Assembly: GCA_910574915.1 (NCBI GenBank) | Contig: CAJTCR010000023.1 | Span: forward strand, 18,168 to 82,167 | Direction of reading: 5' to 3' | Source: Eubacteriaceae bacterium | GTDB taxonomy: Bacteria > Bacillota > Clostridia > Lachnospirales > Lachnospiraceae | Length of the DNA: 64,000 nucleotides | Shown here: positions 51,810 to 62,306 of the stretch, in pieces | Numbering within the stretch: position 1 is the first letter of the stretch | Layout: every line of letters begins with the position of its first letter | Made by a program: the position numbers and the translations under genes | Notes under the pieces: model-generated | Databases searched by the model: none | Told to the model about the DNA's origin: nothing | What the model saw: the letters and a program-made list of their open reading frames with translations, nothing else

Positions 51810-54800
51810 GTGCGAAAGAGGATCGAAGAACTGGCAGAAGGGAAAATTCCATATGAGCAGCCGCAAGTTGTATTTTCAAAAGAAAAGCTGGAGCTAGAAG
51901 CAGTAGAGGGGCAGACGGCTGCGGACAGCTTTGTGGTAAAGAGTGAAAATGGAATACGGATGCGTGGTATTATTTATTCCTCCAGCGCAAGAATGGAATG
52001 CCTGACCAATCAGTTTGAAGGGGAAGAGGTACAGATCCAGGTACAGTTTCATGCAGATGGTATGTCGGAAGGGGATTTTGTCACAGGCAGCTTTTTTATC
52101 GTATGCAATGGCGGAGAATACCCGCTTGCGTTTGAAGTGACGGTAACAAAGCTGTATGCGGAGGCGTCGACAGGAAAAATTAAAAATCTGCGGGATTTTA
52201 CAAAGCTTGCAAAAAACGAATGGAAAGAGGCGTACCATATTTTTCATTCGCCGGCGTTTAAAAATATTTTGGCGCCGAAAGACCTGAAAGCTTCCTTATT
52301 ATATAGCGGCCTTTCAAAGCCGACGGTGACCGAGCAGACGATGGATGAGTTTTTAATCGGAACCGGGAAAAAAGAGCGGGCGCATTTTGCACTGGAAAAG
52401 CACAGTGTAGAAATAGCCGGGGCAAAAGACCCGGTCGAAGAGCGGATTCACATACAAAAGGACGGCTGGGGATTTTTGGAGATCCGGGTATTTACCGAGG
52501 ATGAATTTTTAGTCCCGCAGAAACGTTACTTGACAGGCGATGATTTCCTGGGCGAGACTTACCCGTTCAGCTTTTATATCGATACGGAGAAGATGCACGC
52601 TGGCAACAATTACGGCTGTATTTATTTTGAAAATGACGCCCAGAAAGAAGAACTGCACGTGCTCGCCGCAAAAGGCGGCAGGCATACGCAAAAAGAACGC
52701 AGAATACAGGGATTGCAGCGTGCCACCTATCTGCTGACCAGGTGCTATCTGAATTTCCGCCTGAAAAAAATCGTAACCGGGGAATGGACAAAGCAGACGC
52801 TTGCGCTGATCCAGCGGATGGAGGAATTTCAACCGAATGACCCGTGGTACCTGCTGTTTAAAGCGTATGCACTGCAGCGGAATAAGCAGCGGCAGGATGC
52901 CCAATGGCTGATGGACGAGTACCGCCAGAAATACAAAAATAAAAAAGACCCGCAGTGGGCGTTTTACGACTATTTGTGCCTGCAAAAGGAAAAGGAGCCG
53001 GTCATCGTAGACCGCCTGTTGGATGAGATCGAGGAGATTGCAAAGCGGTACGGGACGCACCCGATGATCTTTTTTCTGACGCTCCGGCTGAACGGGACGC
53101 TGCGTACACAGCCGCAGATCAAGCTGCGCGTGATGGAAGCGCGCATTATGCAGGGGCAGTATTCGCCGTTATGGTATGTCGAGGCATACCAGGCATATTT
53201 GGAGCAGCCGTATTTGCTGACGAAGCTGGATGCCTATGAGATCCTTTTGATGAACTGGGCGTCCAGGCAGGGGGTACTGACCAAAGACCTTGCCGGCCAG
53301 GTGATGCGGCTTGCCAATAATATGCGCCAGTTTCATCCGCTGGTCTGCCGGATTTTGTTCCGCAGCTATGAAAAAGACCCGGATGAGGATATGCTGATGG
53401 GGGTCTGCGCGTACTTAATTAAAGGACAGTGCTACCAGTCGAAGTATCATCGCTGGTACGAAAAAGGGATTGCGGAAAATTTAAAAATTACCGGTTTATA
53501 CGAAGCGTTTCTGCTGACAATGGATCTGCACAGCATACAGCCGCTTCCAAAAGTCATCCAGATGTATTTCCAGTATAACAACCAGCTCGCCTATCCGTAC
53601 AAAGCGGCGCTATATGTCAATATTATTGCGCGCAAACAGGAGCAGCCGTCGATTTACGAAAAATATGCGCAGACGATGAAGCAGTTTGCCATCGACGAGA
53701 TATTAAAAGGGCATATCGACGACAATCTTGCCGTAATTTACGATGAAATGCTTGACAAGGGGATGCTGACGCAGGAGCTTGCGACGCCGCTTGCCGATAT
53801 TTTATATACGCATAAATTTTACTGTACGAATAAGATGGCGGCTTTTGTCGTCGTGGTTCAAAAGCATATGAAAGAGGAGCAGCGCGTGCCGATTTCCAAA
53901 GAAGCGGCATACTTCCAGCTATTTTCCAACGACTATGCGATCGTGCTGGAAAATAACAGGGGGCAGCGCTTCGTCTCCCCGGAAGCCTGCCAGTTGGAAA
54001 AGCTGATGAAGCCGTCGCACTATATCCGCAGGTGCCTGAATTTTGCGCCGGAAAAGCTGCAATATTTAATGCACCATATGGATGGAAAGACGGAGTTAAG
54101 CGTTCCGGTGCGTACCGATGTAGACTATCTGCGCACGTTAATGGCAGCGCCGCAGATCAGTGCAAAGTTTAAAAGCCAGATCGGGCCGGGGCTTGTGCGC
54201 TACTGTTTGATAAACCAGTTGGAAGAAGGGCTGGAGACGTATGTGGCGCAGGTAGACTTTGCCAGTATGCGCCGGGATAACCGCAATCTGATGATCGAGC
54301 TTATGATCGACCACGGTTGGTATGAAAAAGCGTATGAGCTGGTCAGCAGCTACGGCTATGACGGCATAGACGCTGCAAAGCTTTCAGAGATGCTTTGCGG
54401 CGTGCTTGGGTCAAGGGAGATCGGCGAAGATGCGTTTTTGCTGGAGCTTTGCATGACGGTGCTGACAGAAGGGATGCGCAGCCAGGAGGTCGTCTTATAT
54501 CTGGCAAAATATTTTGAGGGGCCTTCTAAACAGATGCTGCTTGTTTACGAGGCGGCGCGCGCGTGTGAAGTGCAGGAGACAGAAGAGCTGGAAGAGAGGC
54601 TGTTAATACAGGCGCTTTACAGTACGCAGGAGGTAGACAGCGTACAGGACGCCTACCAGGGCTACCGGGGGCATGGCGGGCGTGAATTTATCTTGCAGGC
54701 ATACCGCTCTTACTGTATGCACGAATATGTCGTGCACGATGCGATGCTGCCGGGAGGACTGTTTTTAGAGGCGTGCCAGTTGTACAAAGAAGGCAGGCTG

Positions 54801-55355
54801 CGCGGGATTGCCTGCCGCCTGGGGCTTTTAAAATGCTTTTCCCAAGCAGACGGGCTTGACCGCTACCAGCTAAAGATCGCGGACGAGCTGCTGCATGAGT
54901 TTATTTCCAGAAATATGAACTTTGCGTTTTTTAAAAGCCTGCCGGAAAGCCTGTGCAGCAGATACCAGCTTTATAACCGGGTGCTCGTGGAGTATCGCGC
55001 AATGCCCGACAGCCGGATACAGATCCACTACCGTATGCGGCAGCAGCAGGAATTTACAGCGGCAGCGATGCTAAATATTTATGACGGGATCTTTTCTTAT
55101 GAGTTTTTGCTGTTTCGGGACGATGAATTGGAATACTATCTGGTGCAGGAGACAGAAGCAGGGATGCAGCAGTTAGGCGAAAGTGTCCATATCAAAGGGC
55201 AGACATACGGAGATGTCAGCTACGGCGGGCGGTATGCGTATATCAACTATATGCTGTATCTGCGGGAGCAGGGCAAGGAGAAGGAGCTGCTGCGCATGAT
55301 GCAGGAATATGAAAAATACAGCATACTTGCGGGAAAAATGTTTAAAATTATATAA
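51810..55355 (+). CDS. DUF5717 family giant repeat-like protein
   Basis: An 1181-residue protein of the Lachnospiraceae DUF5717 family. The first 300 residues are beta-rich; the remainder is helical with TPR-like alternation (for example ARIMQGQYSPLWYVEAYQAY, YEKAYELVSSYGYDG). No signal peptide, membrane span or catalytic motif is evident. The GTG start follows AGGTGAC. It is the first of four co-directional genes leading to a CsoR-type gene, followed 35 nt later by a DUF5716 protein with an Hsp70/actin-like start. A scaffold or regulator role for that protein is conceivable, but unproven. Confidence 0.8.
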   Translation: MRKRIEELAEGKIPYEQPQVVFSKEKLELEAVEGQTAADSFVVKSENGIRMRGIIYSSSARMECLTNQFEGEEVQIQVQFHADGMSEGDFVTGSFFIVCNGGEYPLAFEVTVTKLYAEASTGKIKNLRDFTKLAKNEWKEAYHIFHSPAFKNILAPKDLKASLLYSGLSKPTVTEQTMDEFLIGTGKKERAHFALEKHSVEIAGAKDPVEERIHIQKDGWGFLEIRVFTEDEFLVPQKRYLTGDDFLGETYPFSFYIDTEKMHAGNNYGCIYFENDAQKEELHVLAAKGGRHTQKERRIQGLQRATYLLTRCYLNFRLKKIVTGEWTKQTLALIQRMEEFQPNDPWYLLFKAYALQRNKQRQDAQWLMDEYRQKYKNKKDPQWAFYDYLCLQKEKEPVIVDRLLDEIEEIAKRYGTHPMIFFLTLRLNGTLRTQPQIKLRVMEARIMQGQYSPLWYVEAYQAYLEQPYLLTKLDAYEILLMNWASRQGVLTKDLAGQVMRLANNMRQFHPLVCRILFRSYEKDPDEDMLMGVCAYLIKGQCYQSKYHRWYEKGIAENLKITGLYEAFLLTMDLHSIQPLPKVIQMYFQYNNQLAYPYKAALYVNIIARKQEQPSIYEKYAQTMKQFAIDEILKGHIDDNLAVIYDEMLDKGMLTQELATPLADILYTHKFYCTNKMAAFVVVVQKHMKEEQRVPISKEAAYFQLFSNDYAIVLENNRGQRFVSPEACQLEKLMKPSHYIRRCLNFAPEKLQYLMHHMDGKTELSVPVRTDVDYLRTLMAAPQISAKFKSQIGPGLVRYCLINQLEEGLETYVAQVDFASMRRDNRNLMIELMIDHGWYEKAYELVSSYGYDGIDAAKLSEMLCGVLGSREIGEDAFLLELCMTVLTEGMRSQEVVLYLAKYFEGPSKQMLLVYEAARACEVQETEELEERLLIQALYSTQEVDSVQDAYQGYRGHGGREFILQAYRSYCMHEYVVHDAMLPGGLFLEACQLYKEGRLRGIACRLGLLKCFSQADGLDRYQLKIADELLHEFISRNMNFAFFKSLPESLCSRYQLYNRVLVEYRAMPDSRIQIHYRMRQQQEFTAAAMLNIYDGIFSYEFLLFRDDELEYYLVQETEAGMQQLGESVHIKGQTYGDVSYGGRYAYINYMLYLREQGKEKELLRMMQEYEKYSILAGKMFKII

Positions 55356-55390
55356 TCTATAGATTTACATAGAGCTAAAAAGAGGAGACT

Positions 55391-56629
55391 ATGGCACAGA
55401 ATGAACAAAAATTATATATTGGGATTGATTTAAGCGACAGCTATGCCATGGTAAGCTTTGCGACGACGGCACAGCCGGAGCCGGAGACCGTCAGTGCCGT
55501 GGCTGGCAGTGAGATCTTTCAGATCCCGCTTGCCGTGTGCATGGCATCGGCTTCCGGTCAGTGGGTATACGGGGACGAGGCGATCCGTTTTGAGAAGGCG
55601 GAGATGGGGAAATGTGAAAACCGCCTGCTGACGCGGGCGTTGCAGCGTGATTATACGCTGATCCAGGACCAGGCGTATGAAATCCGGGCACTGCTTGCGG
55701 TCTTTATCAAAAAACTGCTGCTGCTTGCCGGAAAGCTCGGCCCAAAGCTGGAGATCGGCAAAATTGTTTTTACATTTGCAAAATTAAATGAGAAGTTAAT
55801 GGAACTTATGGAATATGTGTTTGAGCAGCTTCCGGTGCCCAGAAAAAAGATTACCGTTACCGACTATATGAAAAGCTTTTACTATTATGCGCTGAACCAA
55901 AAGGACGGGCTGGCGACACACGATATCGCATTGTTCCAGTACTATGGCAAGAGCATGGTATGCTGGTACCTGTCCAGGGGAAAGCAGTCCAAGCCGCAGC
56001 TCGTGCAGATTTTGGAGACGGACTGCGGCTATCTGACAGAGGATAAGGACACGTCTTTTTCAGAGATCGTGCAAAAGGTTTTTGAAAAAAAGATTATTTC
56101 ATCGGTGTATCTTGCAGGAGACGGCTTTGAAGGCGGCTGGATGAAGCATTCGCTGCGCTATTTGTGCCAGGGGCGCCGGGCATTTCTTGGGAAAAACCTG
56201 TTTTCCAAAGGCGCCTGCTACGCGGCGGAAGTTTTGGAGCAGGTATTTCCGTGGAACTATACCTATATGGGCGAAAATGAAATGAAATTTAATATCAGCC
56301 TGAAAGTGCGCAAAAATAATGAGATGGCATTTTATACGCTGATCTCGGCAGGGGAAAACTGGTACGAGGCAAGGGGCGGCTGCGAAGTGATTCTGGACGG
56401 GCCGGGAGAGATCGACTTTTGGATCCAGCGGCCAAACAGCAGGGAAGCAAGGATTGAATCGTTAGAGCTTACCAACCTTCCCCAAAGGCCGCCGAAGGCG
56501 ACGCGGCTGAAAATAGCCGCAAAGCCCTCGTCCGACCGCTCGGTAAAAATTACGATCCGGGATCTGGGGCTGGGTGAGTTTTTTAAAGCGAGCGATATGG
56601 TCTGGGAGTATCATATGAAGGTGGACTAA
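55391..56629 (+). CDS. DUF5716 family protein with Hsp70/actin-like N-terminus
   Basis: A 412-residue protein. The start, LYIGIDLSDSYAMVSF, has the phosphate-1 pattern of the actin/Hsp70 ATPase fold, with VYGDEAIRF and a later VYLAGDGFEGGWM resembling the adenosine region. The last roughly 120 residues are beta-rich, like a substrate domain. It lacks canonical DnaK motifs further on. No DnaJ or GrpE gene is nearby, but a giant TPR-like protein precedes it and a TPR protein follows. Cytoplasmic; function unknown. The RBS is AAGAGGAG. Confidence 0.8.
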   Translation: MAQNEQKLYIGIDLSDSYAMVSFATTAQPEPETVSAVAGSEIFQIPLAVCMASASGQWVYGDEAIRFEKAEMGKCENRLLTRALQRDYTLIQDQAYEIRALLAVFIKKLLLLAGKLGPKLEIGKIVFTFAKLNEKLMELMEYVFEQLPVPRKKITVTDYMKSFYYYALNQKDGLATHDIALFQYYGKSMVCWYLSRGKQSKPQLVQILETDCGYLTEDKDTSFSEIVQKVFEKKIISSVYLAGDGFEGGWMKHSLRYLCQGRRAFLGKNLFSKGACYAAEVLEQVFPWNYTYMGENEMKFNISLKVRKNNEMAFYTLISAGENWYEARGGCEVILDGPGEIDFWIQRPNSREARIESLELTNLPQRPPKATRLKIAAKPSSDRSVKITIRDLGLGEFFKASDMVWEYHMKVD

Positions 56630-56655
56630 GCAGGCTGACAGGGCAGGAGGAACGC

Positions 56656-57489
56656 ATGAGCGGATTGATTTTTTGCAGCTTTAAGCAGGCTGCAAAGCCT
56701 TATTATCTGGAGAGTGCAAAACAAAATATTTATTCGATCGAGGAGCTGTGCTATTTTTTGCAGGACAATATTTATCTGCTGGATGAAAATATTATGACGA
56801 CGGAGTTCTGCGACTGGCTGGAGATGGAAGTAGAAGCAGTGAATCTTGCGCAAAAGCTGCGCAGGATTTTGGAAGGCGGGAAGGGATTTCGCGTGTTTTG
56901 TATGCAGATTATTTTAGATTCCGGCTATTTTTCCAAAAATGAAATGCAGTTTTTAGGAATGCGGCTGCAAAAGATGGATCACCAGACGAATTATGAAAAC
57001 CGCAAGATCAAGGCAGACCAGCTTATGGAGAAAAAAAAGTATCTGGCTGCCATCGAAGAATACCGCAGCCTGCTGTTAAGCGCGACAGACAGCCCGTCGG
57101 ATGTGAGAGTAAGCGGCGATATCTGGCACAATATGGGAACGGCTTATGCAAATATGCTTTGCTTTGAGCGTGCTGTTAACTGTTATGAAAAGGCATACAA
57201 GCTCAGCCACCGCGCGGATTCCTTAAAGGCAGCGTCGCAGGCAGTCTGTTTTTTGGAGGACACAGAGCGTGTACAGTGGTTTTTGCAGCAGCACCATATT
57301 AGCAAGGAGCAGTACGCGGGCATGAAAAAAAATCTGGCGGAGCTGGTGCATCTGACAGAAGCCTCGGCAGAATTTGGCAAAATATTAGAGCTTTCAAGAC
57401 TGGCGCAGGCGTCGTTTGCACAGGCAAAAAGTGAGATCTATGTGCAGGTAGAGGCATGGAAAGAACAATATATATCTTATAAGGGGTGA
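56656..57489 (+). CDS. TPR-like protein of the DUF5716/5717 cluster
   Basis: A 277-residue soluble helical protein. Central residues include TPR-like pairs: YLAAIEEYRSLLLSATD, then DIWHNMGTAYANMLCFERAV and NCYEKAYKLSHRADSLK. The N-terminal SGLIFCSFKQAAKPYYLESAK is not recognised. The clear RBS AGGAGGAA precedes it and the next gene starts 4 nt after its stop. It probably assists the DUF5716 protein as an adaptor; this is inferred from the shared operon only. Confidence 0.75.
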   Translation: MSGLIFCSFKQAAKPYYLESAKQNIYSIEELCYFLQDNIYLLDENIMTTEFCDWLEMEVEAVNLAQKLRRILEGGKGFRVFCMQIILDSGYFSKNEMQFLGMRLQKMDHQTNYENRKIKADQLMEKKKYLAAIEEYRSLLLSATDSPSDVRVSGDIWHNMGTAYANMLCFERAVNCYEKAYKLSHRADSLKAASQAVCFLEDTERVQWFLQQHHISKEQYAGMKKNLAELVHLTEASAEFGKILELSRLAQASFAQAKSEIYVQVEAWKEQYISYKG

Positions 57490-57493
57490 AAAT

Positions 57494-58666
57494 ATGGGAT
57501 TTTTCAAACGCAGAAAAGACCGGGCAGGCCTTGAAAAGGTGATGAAGGATGTGCAGGTGTCAGGCGGCTTAGAGGAGCTTTCGCACAATTCTTCCGGCAG
57601 CGCTTTGGCAGACCGCTGTGAAAAAGTAATGCAGAATGCTAGGGAGATTGACGATGGCAAAAAGGAATATTATATCGTCACTTCTTATTTGAACGACATC
57701 GAGCTGATTGAAAACCTGGCGCCAGACCAGTCTGAGGAAATCCGCAAGGCAGCCGATTATGTGGCGAAGCTGAACCTGGCAAGAGACCAGTTTTTAAATA
57801 CATCCAAGCGCATTTCCGACGCACAGTTTCAGATGATGCAAAGGCAGGAGGAGCAGATTCCCGACGCTATTAAAAACCTGCGCACGAATGAAGAATACCA
57901 GGCGGTCGTCAAGCGGGACATGCAGTATTTGGAAGGCGAGAAGCAGGAATGGGAAATACTCAAAAGGGATTGCAGGCGCAGCCGGGTGAGAATGCGCAAG
58001 GCTTCTTTTATGCTGCTGTTTGCTGCCGCATCCGCCGCGGCGCTGCTGTTTATGATATCCAAAGGATTTGATTACGACCTTAGGTATGTCTGGATCGGCG
58101 TCATTGCGGCATGCCTTCTTGGATCGGCATATATCGTGTTCCGCTTAGAAAGCAGCAGGCGGGAAATCCTGCAAGCAGAAACAAATATCAATTACGCGAT
58201 TATCCTGTTAAATAAAGTCAAGATAAAATATGTAAATATCACAAACGCCGTCGACTACGGCAGAGACAGATTCCACGTGCGCGATTCCAGAGAGTTTGAG
58301 TACCAGTGGGAAATGTATCAAAACGCCATGCGGGAACAGGAAAAATACAGAAAAACAAATGAAGATTTAAACTATTACTATGACAAGCTCGTAAGCCTGC
58401 TGAAAAAATGCGAGCTGTACGATTCGCGCGTATGGATCGAACAGCCGCAGGCATTGGTGGAACAAAAGGAAATGGTGGAAATCAAGCACAGCCTGCTCGT
58501 ACGCAGGCAGAAGCTGCGGTCAAAGATCGCGAGCAACCTGGATATTGTAAAAAAAGAACGCGCAGAGATTATCCGCCTGATGAAAAGCAGCGGAGAGCTG
58601 GAAAATGTGCAGCTTTTGGAGATGATCCGCTCGATCGATAAGTTAGCAGGGATGGAGAGTGCATAA
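57494..58666 (+). CDS. Coiled-coil protein with two membrane spans
   Basis: A 390-residue protein of unknown family. Two adjacent hydrophobic segments lie at about residues 173-191 and 197-216 (FMLLFAAASAAALLFMI, YVWIGVIAACLLGSAYIVF), flanked by long charged coiled coils on both sides. Both tails are therefore likely cytoplasmic. The start follows AGGGGTG; the neighbours on both sides are 0-4 nt away. It may anchor the DUF5716/5717 proteins to the membrane. Confidence 0.75.
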   Translation: MGFFKRRKDRAGLEKVMKDVQVSGGLEELSHNSSGSALADRCEKVMQNAREIDDGKKEYYIVTSYLNDIELIENLAPDQSEEIRKAADYVAKLNLARDQFLNTSKRISDAQFQMMQRQEEQIPDAIKNLRTNEEYQAVVKRDMQYLEGEKQEWEILKRDCRRSRVRMRKASFMLLFAAASAAALLFMISKGFDYDLRYVWIGVIAACLLGSAYIVFRLESSRREILQAETNINYAIILLNKVKIKYVNITNAVDYGRDRFHVRDSREFEYQWEMYQNAMREQEKYRKTNEDLNYYYDKLVSLLKKCELYDSRVWIEQPQALVEQKEMVEIKHSLLVRRQKLRSKIASNLDIVKKERAEIIRLMKSSGELENVQLLEMIRSIDKLAGMESA

Positions 58667-58951
58667 ATGGACAATCATACACATACGCACGACCCAAAAG
58701 AAATGAAGGCAATTACAAACCGCCTGGCAAAAGCAATCGGCCATCTCGAAGCGGTAAAAGGCATGGTAGAAGACGGCAGAGACTGCTGCGAGGTGCTGGT
58801 ACAGCTTGCAGCAGTAAAATCTGCGTTAAACAATACCGGAAAGCTTATTTTAAAGGAACATATCAGCCACTGCATCGTACACGCAATCGAACATGGAGAT
58901 GCACAGGCTGTGGAAGACTTAAACCGTGCGATTGACCAGTTTATTAAATAG
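58667..58951 (+). CDS. CsoR/FrmR-family metal- or aldehyde-sensing repressor
   Basis: A 94-residue all-helical repressor. Conserved parts are LAKAIGHLEAVKGMVEDGRDCCEVL with the first sensing cysteine, and LKEHISHCIVHAI with the second His and Cys ligands. The N-terminal MDNHTHTHD is His-rich and may add a metal site. Such proteins sense Cu(I), Ni(II), formaldehyde or sulfur species. It begins directly after the stop of the coiled-coil gene, and no transporter or dehydrogenase target is adjacent. Confidence 0.92.
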   Translation: MDNHTHTHDPKEMKAITNRLAKAIGHLEAVKGMVEDGRDCCEVLVQLAAVKSALNNTGKLILKEHISHCIVHAIEHGDAQAVEDLNRAIDQFIK

Positions 58952-58966
58952 AACATAAAGAACAGA

Positions 58967-59014
58967 TACGCCACTCAGACAGAGCCTACGATACAAAGCT
59001 GTCTGGATGGCGTA
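58967..59014. other. Long hairpin between convergent genes
   Basis: TACGCCACTCAGACAG pairs with CTGTCTGGATGGCGTA, except for a central 2-nt mismatch, across a 16-nt loop. T content after it is modest. It probably terminates the repressor transcript and the opposing chemoreceptor transcript. Confidence 0.65.
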
Positions 59015-59051
59015 CGTTTATTATGGATGATATGATATTATGGATATGATG

Positions 59052-60419
59052 TTAAGCACGTTCTAATGCAATCTGCCTGATTCTTTCCAGGTCAGCGATC
59101 AGCTCCCTGGAATACAGGTCAGCCTGGTTGTAGACAGCTTCTGCATCGGAGTAGTTGCCGCGTTTCAGCGCATGGATCGCTTCGCCGCCAAATTGGTGGA
59201 AGCGCTCATGCTTTTTGCCAAGCCCTTCCCAGAGCTGGCGTATTTCCGGCGTGCGCGGCGTCATTGCATGATAAAAATGTCCGAATCCGCATTTGGAAGA
59301 GTCAAGCTGCAACGGTACGATGCTGCGCTGCTTTACCATATTTTTCAAGTTCCGCAGCCATCCCTGGTGCGCGGTAATCGCGTTGCTGATATGTTTTGCA
59401 AATTCTGCATATTCCAGATGGAAAAAAGGGTCTTCGGACAGCGAGCCCATTTTCCTGACGGTATCGTCGAGCGTCTTTTCGATATCCACGACCGGTTCGG
59501 TCGCTTTTTTTAAGTCATGCCCGACATTCTGCATAAAATCGGTGCTGTCATGGAGCTGGTTTTCCATCTCTGTCATAGAGCTGCTGATCTCTTCACTGAC
59601 AGCGGCAATAGAGCTGATCGAATCGTTTACCTTCGTTACATGCTGATGGTTTTGGTTGTTTAATAACCATACGTTTTCGATCTTATTCGTCATAGATTCC
59701 AGTGCCTGAATCGTTCCGGCTGCGCTTTTTACGCTTTTGCGCGATGCAGACTCGATCTCTTCTACAAAATTTCCCATATTTCCCGTCAGTGTCTGTGTCT
59801 GTCCGGCAAGCGTACGAATCTCGTCGGCAACGACAGCAAACCCTCTTCCTGCTTCTCCGGCTCTTGTCGCTTCGATGGAAGCGTTTAAGGCAAGCAGGTT
59901 CGTTTGCAGCGAGATCGATTCAATCCCGGTAATCACTTCATTGATACGACCGATAATTTCAGACAGGTTATCCATATCCCGCTGCATTTTGCGGGAGATT
60001 TCGATTGTTTGTGTAGAGAGATCCCGGATATCTGTCAGATCGCTCTGACAGGATTCTATTTTTTCATTGACTTCCGCGGTTTCGGAGGCAATATGTGTAA
60101 TCGTATGCGCCAGCTCTTCGTGCTGGTTGTTATGGGCTCCGGTAAACATGGAATTGCCTGTGGCTGTCCCAAAGATCGTCTCCGCCGCCTTGGATACTTT
60201 GCGTGAAATATCCATGATCTGTTCAGTCTGGTACTGCATCGTAAGGTCCAAAGAACTGATCTGCATAACAGCCTTAATATTTTTTTCAAATATTTCTGCA
60301 AACTCCTGACGGGCTTTTGTTAAGCGGTTATAGATTTCATTTAATTCCGGTTCCTTTGAATAATCCTCAGATTTCAGCTCTGAGACGGCTTTTATGAGCT
60401 TTGTTGTTTTTCCTCTCAT
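59052..60419 (-). CDS. Soluble chemoreceptor with C-terminal zinc-binding CZB domain
   Basis: A 455-residue cytoplasmic chemoreceptor without membrane spans. The signalling tip is [20 protein letters not shown] near residue 185. Residues of about 330-440 form a CZB domain: [19 protein letters not shown], then [13 protein letters not shown] and [16 protein letters not shown], giving the 3-His/1-Cys zinc site. CZB receptors sense zinc, and through it hypochlorite or redox state. The N-terminal roughly 120 residues are helical without a known sensor domain. It has its own promoter, divergent from the subtilase gene. Confidence 0.93.
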   Translation of the reverse strand: MRGKTTKLIKAVSELKSEDYSKEPELNEIYNRLTKARQEFAEIFEKNIKAVMQISSLDLTMQYQTEQIMDISRKVSKAAETIFGTATGNSMFTGAHNNQHEELAHTITHIASETAEVNEKIESCQSDLTDIRDLSTQTIEISRKMQRDMDNLSEIIGRINEVITGIESISLQTNLLALNASIEATRAGEAGRGFAVVADEIRTLAGQTQTLTGNMGNFVEEIESASRKSVKSAAGTIQALESMTNKIENVWLLNNQNHQHVTKVNDSISSIAAVSEEISSSMTEMENQLHDSTDFMQNVGHDLKKATEPVVDIEKTLDDTVRKMGSLSEDPFFHLEYAEFAKHISNAITAHQGWLRNLKNMVKQRSIVPLQLDSSKCGFGHFYHAMTPRTPEIRQLWEGLGKKHERFHQFGGEAIHALKRGNYSDAEAVYNQADLYSRELIADLERIRQIALERA

Positions 60420-60468
60420 TACATACCCCTCGACGTTATTTGGTTAATTGTACTTTTTTCTATAGTTT

Positions 60469-60497
60469 ATGATACGGAATTTTACAGTTTTTTGCAA
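60469..60497 (-). promoter_or_regulatory. Sigma-A promoter of the CZB chemoreceptor
   Basis: Minus-strand TTGCAA-N17-TATCAT, about 50 nt before the start codon. Confidence 0.65.
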
Positions 60498-60596
60498 CCT
60501 TTTTATACAAAATTTTTTTCATTGCAATACATGCGAGGGTCAGTCACTAAGACAGAGAATCGCTCATATATTGAAAAAAACACAGGCGGTATCCTT

Positions 60597-62306
60597 ATGC
60601 CAAGAGACAACAATCCAAAACGTGAAAACCTGCTCAACCTTGCACTGGATGCGACAGAGCGGGAGCTCGAGCAGTCCGTAAACCTACAGGCGGGATATAA
60701 CAAAACCGAAAAGACATGGGAAGTAATCATTCGCTATTCCACAAGCTTAGACCAGCTCCGCCAGGAATATCCCCAGATCACGATTGTGGAGCTGCTGAAC
60801 GGATATGCAGTCGCGACGGTGCCGCAGCAGCTTATCGAAGCGTTTACCAACCGGACGGAAATTGAATATATCGAAAAGCCCAAAAGGCTCTTTTTTGCTG
60901 TCGACCAGGGAATCAGAGCCTCCTGCATTGACAGCGTGCATTCCTCCTACCTGAATCTGAGCGGAAAAGGCGTTTTGTGCGGCATTGCAGACAGCGGAAT
61001 CGACTGGCGGCATCCTGACTTCTGCAATCCAGACGGAACGACCAGAATTGCCGCGATCTGGGACCAGACGCTTGTCCCGGATGCGTCCCGCGGCATGTAT
61101 CCCCCGGCAGGCTACTATCAGGGCGTAGAGTTTACAAGAGCGCAGATTAACGCCGCCTTAAAAGAGCCGTCACAGACAGTCGTCATCGAAGAAGCACCAT
61201 TGTCAGCGCAACAGCAAACTGAAATACAGCCTTCCGGTGGGCAGTATGTACGCCTGACCGGAGATTACAGCGGCCACGGGACGCATGTGGCAGGCATTAT
61301 GGCAGGCAACGGCAGGGCATCCGGCGGCCGCTACCGCGGCGTAGCATATGAAAGCGAATTGATTGTCGTACGTCTTGGCGTACCGCGGGAAGAAGGATTT
61401 CCGAGCACCGTAGAGCTTATGACGGCAGTCGACTACATGATCCGCAAAGCACGCGAAATGAATCTTCCGATTGCATTAAACTTAAGCTTTGGAAACAATT
61501 ATGGATCTCACAGCGGCACTTCTTTAATCGAAACTTATTTAAACAGTCTAAGCGGATACTGGAAAAACGTCATAGCTGCCGGCACAGGAAACGAAGGCAC
61601 AGCCAGTGTGCATACATCCGGGCAGGTGCAGCCAGTCGAAAACCATCCTGCAAACACGGTACAGTTTATAGTCAGCACCTATGAATCGTTTTTAAGCATC
61701 CAGATCTGGAAATCATATTCTGATGAAATCGATATTCAGATCGTACATCCGTCCGGGCAGACCGTAGGCCCGATTCAGCGCATTTTAGGCACGCAGCGCT
61801 TTCGTATGCAGCAGACCGAAATCCTATTATACTATGGGGAACCAAGCCCCTACAGCGTCTATCAGGAGATCTTTATAGAATTTCTGCCAACAGCATCCTA
61901 CGTTGACAGCGGCGTATGGGAAATACGCCTAGCCCCGCGCAGAATTGTGAACGGCGCCTTCGACATGTGGATGCCGGGAGGCGGCATTCTAAACCGGGGA
62001 ACAGGATTTTTATACCCAGTCGAAACAACCACCCTTACCATCCCGTCCACAGCCGAAAAGGTCATCTCCGTCGCCGCTTACAACTCCAGAACAAACCAGG
62101 TAGCAGACTTTTCCGGCAGAGGCTACACACGTGTGACCGCCCAGGTCAAGCCCGATCTGGCAGCTCCTGGCGTCGGCATCGTATCTACCGTACCAGGCGG
62201 CGGTTATGGCGTAAAAAGCGGCACCTCGATGGCGACGCCGTTTGTGGCGGGGAGTGCGGCGCTGCTGATGCAGTGGGGGGAGTGTGTTATTATATTGCCA
62301 AGTTAG
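60597..62306 (+). pseudogene. Subtilase (S8, Csp-like) truncated after the catalytic serine
   Basis: A subtilisin-like protease, 569 residues as it stands. The triad is intact: Asp in GIADSGIDWRHPDF, His in GDYSGHGTHVAGIMAG, Ser in SGTSMATPFVAGSAALL. It resembles the clostridial CspABC type, with a prodomain-like first 95 residues and no signal peptide. Homologues continue for some tens of residues after the ALLMQWG helix; here the frame ends ECVIILPS, and no continuation is found in other frames, so the C-terminus was lost at about 62280. It may still fold poorly or be inactive. The start follows AGGCGG; upstream ATGs lack an RBS. Confidence 0.8.
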
